Shown: piece after piece, positions 46,421 to 58,503 of the stretch
Numbering within the stretch: position 1 is the first letter of the stretch
Layout of the letters: every line of letters starts with the position of its first letter
From: Heterodera schachtii
Taxonomy: Eukaryota; Nematoda; Chromadorea; Rhabditida; Heteroderidae
Direction: 5' to 3'
Assembly (NCBI GenBank): GCA_023374025.1
Contig: SIJG01000033.1
Coordinates: 965,239 to 1,029,238, forward strand
DNA length: 64,000 bases
Position numbers and translations under genes: made by a program
The notes under the pieces: generated by a model
The model's input: only the letters and a program-made list of their open reading frames with translations
What the model was told of the DNA's origin: nothing
Databases searched by the model: none

Positions 46421-47739
46421 AGTAATATTCGAATTCAAAGAAAAATCAAAATTCATTTCCGTATTTAAATATAACGAATTCATATTTTGAGTTATAGATT
46501 TTTTTTAATTTTTATTCAAAATTTATATTTAAATTATTTTACATTAAGAATTGGTTTATTGGGCTCTGAATTTAAGTTTATTTTAAGTCAAATGAATCGC
46601 CGAATGGGCGAATTGCAATTCAATCACTTTGAAATAAAATTTTGAAAGTTTTAAATATGAAAAACCAAATTGTGCAACCAACAAGACCCTTCCTTTTTAT
46701 CAAAAAAGTAAAGCTTCTTGAACATCTCGAGAACTTTTTCATGGCGGTGAGGGGAAACGTCAGAGAGCAACTCTCAAAAAGGAAGACAACTCGTCAAATA
46801 ACGGAATTATAAATAGGTAGAGTGCCATAATTAGAAAATGCCGTAATTTCCATAATCAAATCCAATAAAAAACTGATTAAAAGTATATTGTAGTCAGAAA
46901 ATCTCACTCGCTTTTAAAATCAAACTAAAATTATTGGGCCGGGTCCGGAGGTGCCGAGAGGCACCGCCGAAAATGATCAAAATATGCTCTAAAATTCCCA
47001 AAATGGCGAATATACATTATTTATTCTCAAGCACTTCACCAAGAAAAATGTTTAACGCAGAAATGTTATTTTTGAGCCCTCTTCTTCATAGCATATGCGC
47101 AGAAAAATATGCAAAAGAATACAATTTATAGCTCTATGGTATTTCATTCGGTAGCCTTAGAATTCTCTATTAGCCTGCGAAATTTCAAAAAATTTCGTCA
47201 ACTTTAAAACAATATTGTGACCAAAAATATACAAGGAACCAGGTTTTCAAAGATTTTCTTATAACTTTTTGTAAACCTGACTATTTTTTTTTAAATTTTA
47301 GAGCTATCAAATGAAACCAATATCTCAAAAATTATGCTCAAACTTTCTTAGAACCAAAAAATTATATGATAGCCCTAATTGTTTTCTATTAGCATGCAAA
47401 ATCTCGAAAAATTTCGCGAAGTTTTAAAAAGTTATGGCCAAAATGTTTGAAAACCTGGTTGTTTGTTTTTAAAAAAAATTTAGCACCACTGCAATCAGTG
47501 AATAAAATATTTATTTGCTACAATTTAAATATGTTTTTTGTCGTTTATGCGCTTTTTTAGCACTGCAAATGTTTCCATTTTATTCAATATTTTTGTATAT
47601 ATTCGGAATTTTTCAATTTTATCGTATAGCATTTTGACTTTTTTTCACAAATTTTTATTAAAACTAAATGTTGGGAAAAAAGATCCCGATTGGGGAACGA
47701 AAAAAAAATTAGCCAAATAAAAAATGAAATATTTATTAT

Positions 47740-48010
47740 AAAATGGCATTGGAAGGAGCGAATGTCCCTGCCACATCTCCTTGTGAACAGCACAAATAGA
47801 GCAAATTGGGGGTTTTATGGGCATATACGAAAAATATGCAAAAATGATGAGAAGGGGGATCGATCTCTCGAGAGTCGAGAATGGATGGCATCGATAAGAG
47901 CAAATCTTCCCTACCCCACCTCTTCTGAATCAACAGCGAAAGGGACGGCACGAAAAAGCCAACTTTATGCGAAAGAGGAGCCTCTTGAGTTAAGAATAGC
48001 ATTTGGGGGA
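47740..48010. repeat. Two further units of the ctcgagagtcgaga array
   Basis: The segments at 47745-47870 and 47870-48010 repeat the 'ggcattggaaggagcgaatgt' and 'ctctcgagagtcgagaatgg' words of the array at 45430-46420, separated from it by 1.3 kb of unrelated A/T-rich sequence. Confidence 0.6.
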
Positions 48011-48465
48011 TTTAATGTGGCATTACTGTAGTTTTTTTCTAACTTGGTTTATTTTTTGTGTTTAATGCTACAATTGGTTCAGTTGAAATTGAACCCAATT
48101 GGTCCATTTTTTCGACAATTTTTGGGACTAATAATTTACAAAAATTAAAAATGACTTAAGCCTAACATATGTATCAGAAAGAGTAATTATTTGGTGAAAA
48201 ATCCTATTTTCGTTTATCTGCAGCGATGAACCGAATAATATGTACTAATTGTTATTTCTTCAATTCATTCAAATAAAAAAAAAAGTAAACAAATGTGCAG
48301 ATTTAAGATAACGATCTTTTAGCCCAAATCAAAATGTACTGTGGCCAATTTGCACTCTTATTTGTGCATATTTCCAATGCATGAAACAAAGAATTAAAAA
48401 TATATTTTAAAATAATTATTAAATAATAATTTAAATGCAGAATTTATTTTCAACATAATTATTAA

Positions 48466-49059
48466 TAGGGATGCGATTTTTAGGCAAATGCCAAAAATTT
48501 TTGCGCACTTAATGCGTACAGATAAGCACGAAAAACGCATCTTGGTTTGGCGTGTTTACGATGACTTTTATAATGCCTAACTTTGCCTATTTTGGAGTTT
48601 TTGTGTTTAATGCCTATTTGCCTATTTTTGTGCCTATTTCGCCATTTTTGACGCCTTTTTTAGGATTTTCTGAAAAATATTTAACAAAAATGCAATAAAA
48701 ACAAAAAATACACCCCTAAGAATCGACCTGTAAAAAAATTCAGAAAATACACCTTTGAGAATCAAAAAAATTTTCACAAAAATTCGTCCCCAAAAATTTT
48801 TCTTCATAAAAATTTTTGATTTTAAAAAATTATTTTTATCGAAAACAATTTCAAAACAATTGAAATATAGGCAAAATAAATTCTTTGGTTAATTTTTACG
48901 TGTTTTGCTAACTAAAAAGCGTAACAAAAAAATTTTTTTTTGCCTATTTTAGTGCCTATTCGAGGATTTTTGTGTCTATCTAATGCCTATTTTGCGATTT
49001 TTTAATGCCTTTTTAGGTGCCTATTTCGCAATTTTTTGTGCCTAAAAATCGCATCCCTA
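48466..49059. mobile_element. AGGCA-family hAT-like MITE (594 bp), perfect 8-bp duplication
   Basis: Ends TAGGGATGCGATTTTTAGGCA and TGCCTAAAAATCGCATCCCTA are perfect inverted repeats, with ATTATTAA on each side (48458-48465, 49060-49067). The interior is built from 'tgcctatttt' and 'aaaatacacccctaag' words. Confidence 0.9.
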
Positions 49060-49067
49060 ATTATTAA

Positions 49068-52000
49068 ATAACCTTTTCGAAATTAAAAATATTTTATTTA
49101 ATGAAATGACATTTTGCCAACATTTTTTTTAAAATTATTTCTCAGTGACGAAATGATCAATGACGAAAGGATCGGCCTCGGCCACCGCAAAAATGCAATA
49201 AAAACGAAAGTATACCCATAAGAAATGAAAAATTTTCTCAAACACTTCAAAAATTATTTATTTATTTTCTTGACAATGATTTTAAATTTAAAAATTATGT
49301 GTCTCAATAATGATTTGGCTTAATTTCCGTATTTTTTGGATAAAATTAATGATTTTACACCCCTAAATTTGAAACTTTTTGCACCTATTTTCCCATTTTT
49401 AGCACCATTTTGGGGTTTTTTAGAATACAAAAATAACTATTTTGGTAGTTTTTAGCACCTAAAAATATAAGCCCTACTAATAAGCCGAGGGTTTTTAGTT
49501 GCTAAAAACCATAAATAATAAATAAATAATGTCCTAAATGGTGAAAGACCAATAGATCTAAAATTCAATGCTTTTCAACGAACAAAATGTAATGGATAAG
49601 TTTTTTTTGGTGAAAAATTATTAATCTTTTTTTGAAAAAAAATTCGATTTTTTAACCATTTTTCATTTTTCGTTGGTGGAAAAAGCTTTCGAACAATCAG
49701 TCCGCAATTTTTCAGTTCCCGAAAACACCGGACAGCAGAGCTAATCCGCTATCTATCGAGCAAGCCTACTAAAATGGACACTCCTTTAAATCATAAAAAT
49801 TTTGTACAGTTCGCAGTTCCGTCTCCTAAAAATGCCACATTTAATTGCCCTATAAAATTTCACTTTCACATCCGCCGGTTCTCCGCTAAAAGCGAAGCGA
49901 TGGAATTTATTTCTCCCCGCGGCTTCCGTCCGCTTCTTCTTTCTTCTTCTTCTTCTTATGCTTTCGCTTTTTGGGTCATCCGCCGGTGGTCCTTTCTTTT
50001 TTTGGTCGTCCGTCCGTTGGTTCAATTGATTTTGCGTATCGGCGCTTTTCCGTGGATTTCCCCCCGGGCGAATTTATTTGGCTTTTTTTTGTTCAAATTG
50101 TCCGTTTTCTCATCCGCCTCCTCCATTAATTCACTGTTTGTGAAAGAAGCTTTTGCTGTTCAAATTCTTATCATAATTATTATTTATTTTTCTCGTAAAA
50201 TTTGCAATAAATTCTTTTGATTAATTGGAGAAAAAAATAACAAAATAAAAAGTTTAAAGTTCAGTATCATTTCTTTCATTTTTTGGAGATGCACAAATTT
50301 TTAATTGGAGCATTTTAAAAATAAAAAAACGAAATTTATGAAAAATGTTTCTTAAACTTTTAAAAGTTTCATAGGGACCATAAGTAAGCATGTTTTGAAT
50401 ATACAATCATTTGAAGAAATTTTTAATTCTATTAGAAACTTGAAAAAAATATTGGGAACAAAGAGTGTAAAAAATTTTTAAAATTTGATTACATAATACT
50501 TATATATATTTTTTATATTTTGGTAAAAACTTTTTATTAGCTAAAATTCTGATATCCGGGATTTACGAAATAGGTACCAGTCTCTCTATTGCGCTCTCCC
50601 CGAATTTTGGAGGTCAAAAAACCTCCCCAACCGAGGCTTGAAACTCCGCAATGCTTCTGCCGTCACAAAAATAAATCACTCCGTTCTCGACCAGTTATTC
50701 TTTTGTCTGTCTCACAGTCAGTCTCTCTTTTTCCCTTCTTTCTTGACTTATCTCTCTCTCTCACTGTTCCTCTCTTTCTTTTTCTCTTCTCTGTCTCTCT
50801 CTCCCTCCCAATTTCCCCGTCCTCCCACCCATTCCGCCACCCCGCCCAATTTTTTGATTTATGTGCTGGCGGTGGTCGGCTTTTCGTCGGAGTTGATCAG
50901 CAGGGTGCTTTTTGGTGATGTCTCTGCGGAATAATTCGCCGCTGCTGAACGATGGATACAATTCACACAGTTTTTTGTCTCATTTCCCTTTTATTAGCTC
51001 CGATCTGCCATATGTAGAATGAACACTGTGCTAGCGCAAGTGCTGCTCGAGAAACTGCAAAAAATTTTGCCAGTTTTTTCGATAGCGAATTTCTACCGTT
51101 CTTAAGGTGATGTGACCTTACTTTAAAAATCTATTATAATTAAAATTTTTCATAATAACTAAATTTCTTTAAATTATTCGATAGTTTTAGCATTAGCAAA
51201 AGCATGGGTTCAATATTTAGCAGCAAAATTTCAAAAAAAAAACATTAGGTTTCAAAAAATAGGATAAAAATTAAAATTCTGCTCATAGGTTTTTGAATCT
51301 GAATGAAATTTTTGAAATGCAGGCTAATGAAAATCATTTAGGTTTATCGAGTGACACCATCATTTTTAAATATTAATCAAAGTTATACAATTAGCAACGA
51401 TCAGTTGATTAAGCATTAATTTTCTTTGATATCAACCCCCCTTTCTCCCTCCCTCCTCATTATTCGGTCTTCGTTCTGCTGTTTTGGTCTGATCTGATCC
51501 GATATTATTTTTTCCAACCAAAGAAACCTTCAGCACAGACAGACTTTTTGCTGTGCTTCTTTTGTGCACAAAGAGCACATTTTCCATTAATAATAAGCGC
51601 CTCAAATTAGGCGCGGGAGGGGGAGAAAAGCATCGGAGAAAAGAATCTCTCCCCCATTTTTGGTCCTTTCTTTGTAAATTTTTGATCCCACTGATCAGCG
51701 AAGAGCACAGCAAAGGGCTGCTTGCTCTTCACCACTCCTCCCATCCTTCGGCTCATCTGCCGATCAGAACTTTCTTCAATGATTGATTCATTCCGCGCAT
51801 TCCCCGCCGTCTCCGCTGCCACCGCAAAAATGCGTTTGTCGTCGCTGAGAGCGAAAGTGGCGCTTTTATAATGGGCGGCGAAAGAGATGCCGGCGGCAAA
51901 TGAATAGTTAATTTGCTAATTTTCACTAATTATTTATCCCCCCCCCCCCCCCCCCCCTCGGCGTGCCCACGAGGCACATTGTGTACATCTTCTGACTTAT

Positions 52001-52505
52001 CATGCTCTGTCGTCGTTATTTAGCATCAAGAAGCATCTTTGTAGGCTTATTATTTATGGGGTGGTTGTGCTGCGATGCGAGAGCGCAAAATAATATGCCT
52101 AAATGACTGTGCCTAATTTGAATTTTTTATTTATGATTATTGATTAAAGAGTAATTTTCACTAATAAATAAATTTCGTAAAAAAAATATTTCTATATTTT
52201 TCATTTTGAGAATTCTATTGTAAGTGTAAAGTTTTTTGCATTAAAAAGATGAAAGAATAAATAAAAATCCTCGATTTACGAGTATTTGGGGCTTAACTTT
52301 TAAATTTCTAAATAATTATTGTAGATTAAATTTTGCCTTATCCAGTAAATAATAATAAGCATCAAATTTTTCATGTACAAAATAAAACCTAATTATTTTT
52401 AATTTATAAATACATACCACTACCGTACACCAACTTTTATTTTTATTTCACCTACTCTGCTACAGTATGCCTTCCAGCCGTTTTCTCCGAATTTGAATTC
52501 GTGAT
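49068..52505. other. Gene-free interval upstream of the PGAP2-like gene
   Basis: Holds a CT-rich tract at 50695-50815 and a C homopolymer at about 51940-51957. GC-richer islands at 49850-50060 and 51580-51900 may be regulatory or 5' untranslated sequence. Open frames of 98-148 codons here are compositionally biased (R/K-rich on one strand, S/F/L-rich on the other) and show no domain or splice logic, so no gene is called. Confidence 0.4.
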
Positions 52506-55500
52506 ATGACACGAAAATTTGACCAGCATTTTTGGATGTCGACAGTCCATGACAATTGCAATTGCCATGGCCAACGACAGTATCAGCACCGTAACAGACA
52601 CCACAACCATAACCATGACCATCACCAGCACCACCAAGAACAACAGCAAAAACAACACTTCTCCAGCTCGACAACAAGTGACGGAAGTGAAAAAGACGAA
52701 AAAAGAAGGAGCAAAATTAAAGTGAATTTTTTTATTTGTTAGAAACAAAATGCCATGATGATAGCTTGGCGCCAAATTCAAAAATTAAAATCTAGGAAAT
52801 GTTATTTTTTGCTAGGCAGATATTTATTTTTCCAAGAGAAATTTTATCCATGAAAATACGCTCACAATCAGACTCTCTTTCGGTGCCTAATCATTTATGG
52901 ATTCTGAATTTAAAAAATGAGAGAATTTAATTACCATAGAAAAGGTGACAAAATGAAAACTTTGTTGTCAAATTAAAAATAGAATTTAAAAATAAACAAT
53001 TACATATTTAATATTTTGGAATTTTCAAAAAGGTGCCAATCACCAGGGAGGAGCATCGTGCCATCAAAGAAGCGGCCAATTTTGAGGAGGACGACAATGA
53101 GGACATTGCCTACCTGAACATCCCACTTTTATGGTGAGGAATAAAACGGGAGGGAAAATGGGATACAGTAGCAAATCGGCATTACAGTATTGCCTTAAAT
53201 AGTGCCTAATTCTTAGCATTTGGGAGTAAAACCCCCAAAACAGCACACCCATTCAAAAGGTCACCTTCCAAAATACCAACATCCAAAATGGCACCAGTCA
53301 AAAAAGTTACCACACCAAAAGGTTATCACTTCAAATCACCAAAACTTCAAAAATAAAATGTAAATATGGAATTAATTAATTCGCTAAATTATTTTAAACC
53401 CATTATTACAGTGTTCACTTGAAGACAATAAATCAAAGAAAAAAAAAGATAAAAAATGGAAATTACATCAGAAGAGAAACATAAAATGGACAAAATAAAG
53501 ATGAGAATTTTCCAAAAAAAGCCTATGGTTATATTTAGGGGGGGGGGAGGGGGAATTCCCCAACCCGAAATGAAAATTCAAAAATTTCCAAGAAAAAAGG
53601 GCAAATTTTTTTTTGAAAATTTTGGAAATTTTCTTAGCATATTTTATTAAAATTACGAAAAAATTTCCCTGCATGCCTATCGGCACCACCGGGCCCACAT
53701 ATACCATATTTTTTGAAAATTTGAACCTTTCCGTAATTTTTTTTTTCTGGCTACGGGCCTGCAAATATGTGATAAAAATCCGAAAATTGCGAAAATCTGG
53801 AAACTGACAAACAAATGCAAAAAAAGTCCAAAACAGGTCATTTTAAAAAAGCTTAAATTGGTATTAAAACTGTTTTTTGTTAATCAGGGACAGATAATCT
53901 TTTGCTTAATTTAAGCTTTGATCTTAATTTGATTGACAATTTTGGATGGTAACGACTTGGGTAGGACTTAGTATTTGATAAAAGAAAGATTACAGTCATA
54001 GTGGCTGGCATTACGGTGTTTTCCTTTGATTTTTTTTTCATATTTTTAAGGCCCGTTGGCATTGTGTCAGTCTTTTCAATGTGCTTCTTTTTGTTCGCGT
54101 TCAGCGCCATGGAGCTTAATGAGCATTTGTCATTTGAACGGTACGCGCTCAACCAGTTGTTGTTCACCTACGGCAAAACGTTGGGCTTTTGCAATGTGTG
54201 TTCAAAAAAACAAATTAAAATAAGAAGAAAAATATAACAATTTAAATATATTGGAAGTGCCATATTTATATATTTCAATTATAGCCAATTTTGGATTTTT
54301 TCTTAATAATTTAAAAAAAATTTTTTATAAAAAAGTTTAAAATATTGAATTTATAATTAGTTTTCGTGGAATAAAACTATCTCTTCGATTTTTTGTCACA
54401 AAAATTAATTAAGGTTTAAGATTTTCGAAAATTTGACCAGATTTTTTTGTTAAATTATTAATTTTTTGCCCTTTTAATCGGGGTCTAATTAAAAGGTGCT
54501 AATTTCAGTTTGATAATTGGAAAAAACAAATTTTGTAAATTTTGAGAATTGTACCAATTAAATATTTTAATTATATGAACAAAAAGGGAATGTTTATCTC
54601 ACTAATTCAAAAAATTGATAGCTCTGGTGGCATTAAGAAAATAACTAGAAATGTTATATTTTTTAAATGACTTTTTTTTTTCATTTTTTCCTTCGCTGTC
54701 AGAACACAATGCCATACGAGCGCGGAATGTGGCCGTCTTTTTTGCGTCAGGTGGAGATGAAGGTTGGTCGGTGAGAATATTGGCACATATTTTGGGCAAA
54801 AATTCTTACAATTCCGGCGCTTAGATGGCACTGGCAATCAAAAAACTGGACTTAAATATAAATTTCATTTTATTTTAATAAGGTGCTGACCAATGTGTGC
54901 TTCCGTGTCTCCGTTTGTGTGCCGATGGCAATCCGAATTTTTGTCGCTTTTATCATTCGGTTTTAATGAGGGGGACGTGGGCCATATTAGTTTTTGAAAT
55001 TATTATTTTTTCAAAATTTTATTAATTTCGAAGCATTTTGAGTTGTAGAAGTTGCCTTATCGAGGCATTTAAAATTACAAAGTTTCTTATATCGACTTAA
55101 GATTTGGATTCTTTGAAATCCTGTTTTTAAATTGTTAAATTTTTTAAAACATTCATTTAAAACCAATTTTATTGAAATTTTTACTTTTTCAATGCTAATA
55201 ATAAAAATATTTTTCTTAAGCCTTTTTATTCATTTCAATTTTTAAAAATTAAATTCCCTCCCAAATTTTTCTTCGTCAGCAATTTGTACCGTTCCAATTC
55301 GTTGCTGTTGCGGCGCAATGCGTTGATGCATTATTTGAACGAAATTTCGGCAAGTGTGGCCACTGTGGAAGTGTTCAGCCTGTCCCTGTTCTCTATTATC
55401 ACCATCCGATTTGATTATGCGCGTCAGTAATTAAATTATGCATTAGTAACAATTATTTTTACCCGGATTAAAGTGTCAATAAGCCACAGTTTTAAATCCC

Positions 55501-57197
55501 GGTTTTCCCGATCCTAGTGAATTTCGGCCTTCCCAATTCTTACGACATTTTACCAAAACTTTTCCTGCTTCAACTAACTAAATGATTTTAGGGCTTTTTC
55601 TATTTAATAAATTATAAATTTTATTTTCAGATTTTTACAATGCAATGTTTGGCACTTTCATTCTCTCCGCCACCTTTTACATGTTTCTGCGCTCAATGCT
55701 CACTTTCAGTGCCGACGAATTGGAGGCGATTTTTATGAGCAAATATTATTAAAAATTTTTACATTTTTCCTAAATTTTCAGCCCATTGAACAGCTCACCG
55801 GTGCTGTGCGCCTGGTCTGCTGCATTTTGTTTACCTGGACAGCGTCACAACTTTTCCAAATTCATCAGCGGTTCATCTATCACACGGGATGCCATGGATA
55901 CGGTAGGTAGTACAAAAAAAATATAGAAAAAGAATATTTTGTTACGTTAGGTGCGAAAAATTGAAATTGTATTATTTACGGAAGCAGGCCCATAGTCAGA
56001 AAAGAAATTCGGAGAAGGGAATCGGAATACCATTTTTTACGCTTGGTGCTAAAACTTTTCTCCATTTATTTTACGTTAATTCTGGCTCCATTAGTCGTTT
56101 TTCGATGAAAAAACGAATTGTATGCCATTTTGGAGTCAATTTTACAAAATATTTCAAAATGAGGTTTCGAGGATGCCCACAGGCGACAAATTTTTGGAAA
56201 TTTTAAAGAAATTTGTTAATCAAACTGATGGTGAGTAAAATTTTAAACAATTTTTCCATTTTTCTTGAAATTCTTTAAATTTTTCATACGGGCCTGACGG
56301 TAAGTGCAAAAAACGGCAAATAATTATTAGTCATTGCAGGATCCAAAAATAGAGAAAATACGTATTGTTACAGAAGGTGCCTTACTAAAAAAATTAAAAA
56401 ACTATTAAATATTTTAAATTATTCCCTTCCCAACACAGTTCGTCCTGGAGAAGCAATCACTGAATACATTGCCCTTATTGCTTATGCGATTTTCTCACTG
56501 TTACAGCTTGTGGACATTCGATATGTGCGTTATTTCGTAATTATTTTAATTACCTAGTTGAGTCATTAACATTTTTTATAATTTCAATTAAATAGTTAAT
56601 TTTATTAATTAATTTTAGACAATCATAAAAAATAAAAAATTGATCAGCCCAACAATAAAAAAAATCCATGCACTTAAAAAAATCTCCTTAAAAAAGTACA
56701 TTCTTTTAAGTCTGGGTTTATTCCTTCAAAATTTAGTTTTATAAAGTAGAAAATTCCATGATGGCGTTTTTTGGCACCGGATTTTAAATTTATTACCGAA
56801 AAATTAAATATTAACCGTTTGATAACACATATTTCCAAAAAATTTTAAACAGGGATGCTGAATTCAATTTAAAATTTTTCTATAAACAGCCAATTAATTT
56901 TAGAAAATCGAAACAAATTTGAAAATGCTTAAGGTCCGCTTCATCTGCTACCCGCGGACTTCCTCCGGCGAATGTGAACCGTTGCGACCCGAAAACTTTG
57001 AGCCAGGCGCCAAATTTGAACATTGCCGAGCATTTGAATGGATTCAGAGGAACAACCCAAATTGGCAGCAACAGCAAAACACATCGCCAAATGACAGTGA
57101 CATAATGCCAAACAATGCCCCAAATTCAAATTTTGAACAATCAACGCAACGATTGTCCAACAAATTATTTTTTATTAGCGGCAATACCACACGCTAA
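52506..57197 (+). CDS. PGAP2/FRAG1-like six-TM membrane protein with His/Gln-rich N-terminus
   Basis: Ten exons in phase: 52506-52721, 53033-53133, 54051-54195, 54703 to 54750 (or 54762), 54883-54959, 55280-55422, 55631-55725, 55782-55902, 56439-56524 and 56904-57197. About 440 aa. Residues 1-72 are low complexity with an HHNHNHDHHQHHQ stretch. Next comes an acidic segment (ANFEEDDNEDIAYLN), then six hydrophobic segments: GIVSVFSMCFFLFAFSA, CFRVSVCVPMAIRIFVAFI, VEVFSLSLFSIITI, FGTFILSATFYMFL, RLVCCILFTWTASQLFQI and EYIALIAYAIFSLLQLV. The TM order, R-rich loop (NLYRSNSLLLRRNAL), the AHFYNAMFGTF motif and HTGCHGY...EYIA fit the PGAP2/FRAG1 family, which acts in the Golgi in GPI-anchor lipid remodelling. 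The identification rests on pattern only. Exon 7 ends GAG|GCGATT, so intron 7 is GC-AG. The C-terminal ~90 residues are Asn/Gln-rich. Confidence 0.62.
55985..56296. mobile_element. Intronic element with CAGGCCCRTA inverted ends
   Basis: CAGGCCCATAGTCAGAAAAG at the left and tacgggcctg at the right are inverted. It lies wholly within intron 8 of the PGAP2-like gene. Same end type as 26863-27204. Confidence 0.5.
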
Positions 57198-58503
57198 TTT
57201 TATTTATGCAAATTTTATTTTAATAAACTGTGCATTAATTTCGCAAAAAATCAACAGATTACAAAAACTCAATTAAAAATACACTGGTAAGAATGGGGGG
57301 TTTGAGTGAAAATTAGTGAAGAAATTGGGAAAAATTAATATTTAAAAAATTTATTTTTTTTAAATTAGCTTAAGTAAATGAAATTTCTTAAATTAATATT
57401 TAAAAAATTTATTTTTTTTAAATTAGCTTAAGTAAATGAAATTTCTTAATTAATTGAAATAATAAATTAGTTAAAAATTTCTTTGCCAACATTTTTTTCA
57501 TCCATTTTTTAAAACCAACCTGCCTAAAACTCACAAAATTTACCATTTTTTTAAAAACCTCAAAAACTGGATTCTTTTTTTTGCAAAATGGGTTGGTTAC
57601 TAAATCATGCAAAATTTCAATGCTCGGTGAAAATAAATTTAAATATAAGTTTATTTAAATTCGATAAAGTATATGACAAACGGTTTCTGTGAATAAAATG
57701 GCACATAAAGTCCTAAAAGCGATAGAAAACAAAATTTTGTTTGGCAAATTTAAGCCTCCATTTCTGACTATTCAAATGAATCTAATTCACTTCCGCCACT
57801 CTCAAATTGTTCATCCCACACTTAAATTACCTTTTTAATGCTAAAAAGCTAAAAGTACCATTTTCCGGCGATGCAATTGGCATCGTCGGGCTATTATTCG
57901 ACCTGAAAAAATATTTTAGAACCAAGCCAGTCACCCAAAATAAAATCAGATAAATCATAGCCATTACCCAAAGATGAGCACATTTATAAATTCATATCAT
58001 TTAAGGCTTAAATATTATTAATAGGGCTTCGTTTTTTTGGCACAAAAAATCGCAAAATCGGCATTAAATAGGCACAAAAAAGGCAAATAAAATTTTTTAT
58101 TAACACTTTTCATGTAGTAAACACATAAAAATTAACAAAAACTTTAATTTTGCTTACATTTCAATTGTTTTAAGTTTTTTCACACAAGGACCGTTTAAAC
58201 CAAAAATTTTATCAAGAAAAAATTTTTTATTTTTGGTGATCAATTTTTGTGAAATTTTTTTTTAAATTCTTATGGGTGTATTTTTTGTTTTTATTGTATT
58301 TTTGTTAAGAATTTTTCCGATAATCGTGAAAATGCGCCAAAAATGGCGAAATAGGTACGGAAATAGGCATTTAGGCATAAAGTCCAACATAGGCAAAGTT
58401 AGGCATAATAAATTTTCTCCGGACGCAATTTTAAACATTCGACAGATTGTGAGTTCGTATTATGGTATTATGGAAAATTTCCAAGGTCAAATTGAGAACT
58501 TCT
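57198..58503. other. Intergenic, AGGCA-family fragment and possible orphan exon ends
   Basis: 58018-58400 is a fragment of the AGGCA-type MITE family (tagggcttcg end, then 'aggcacaaaa' words). An imperfect ~60-bp direct duplication (taaattagcttaagtaaatg) lies at 57360-57450. On the minus strand 57764-57816 reads WDEQFESGGSELDSFE then a stop, and 57820-57890 reads NSPTMPIASPENGTF. Each could be a terminal exon, but their phases do not join to each other or to the gene at 58.5 kb. Confidence 0.35.

Noticed and set aside
49774..50220. 148-codon + strand open frame
   Set aside because: S/F/L-rich with a K/R-rich shadow on the other strand, no domain and no splice partners; likely compositional.
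50589..50934. Open frames over the CT-rich tract
   Set aside because: The hydrophobic Leu/Ser runs come from CTCTCT repeats; no supporting features.
53240..53345. Degenerate short repeats (caaaaggt / ccaaaatggcacc) in a PGAP2-gene intron
   Set aside because: Too diverged and short to define a unit or an element.
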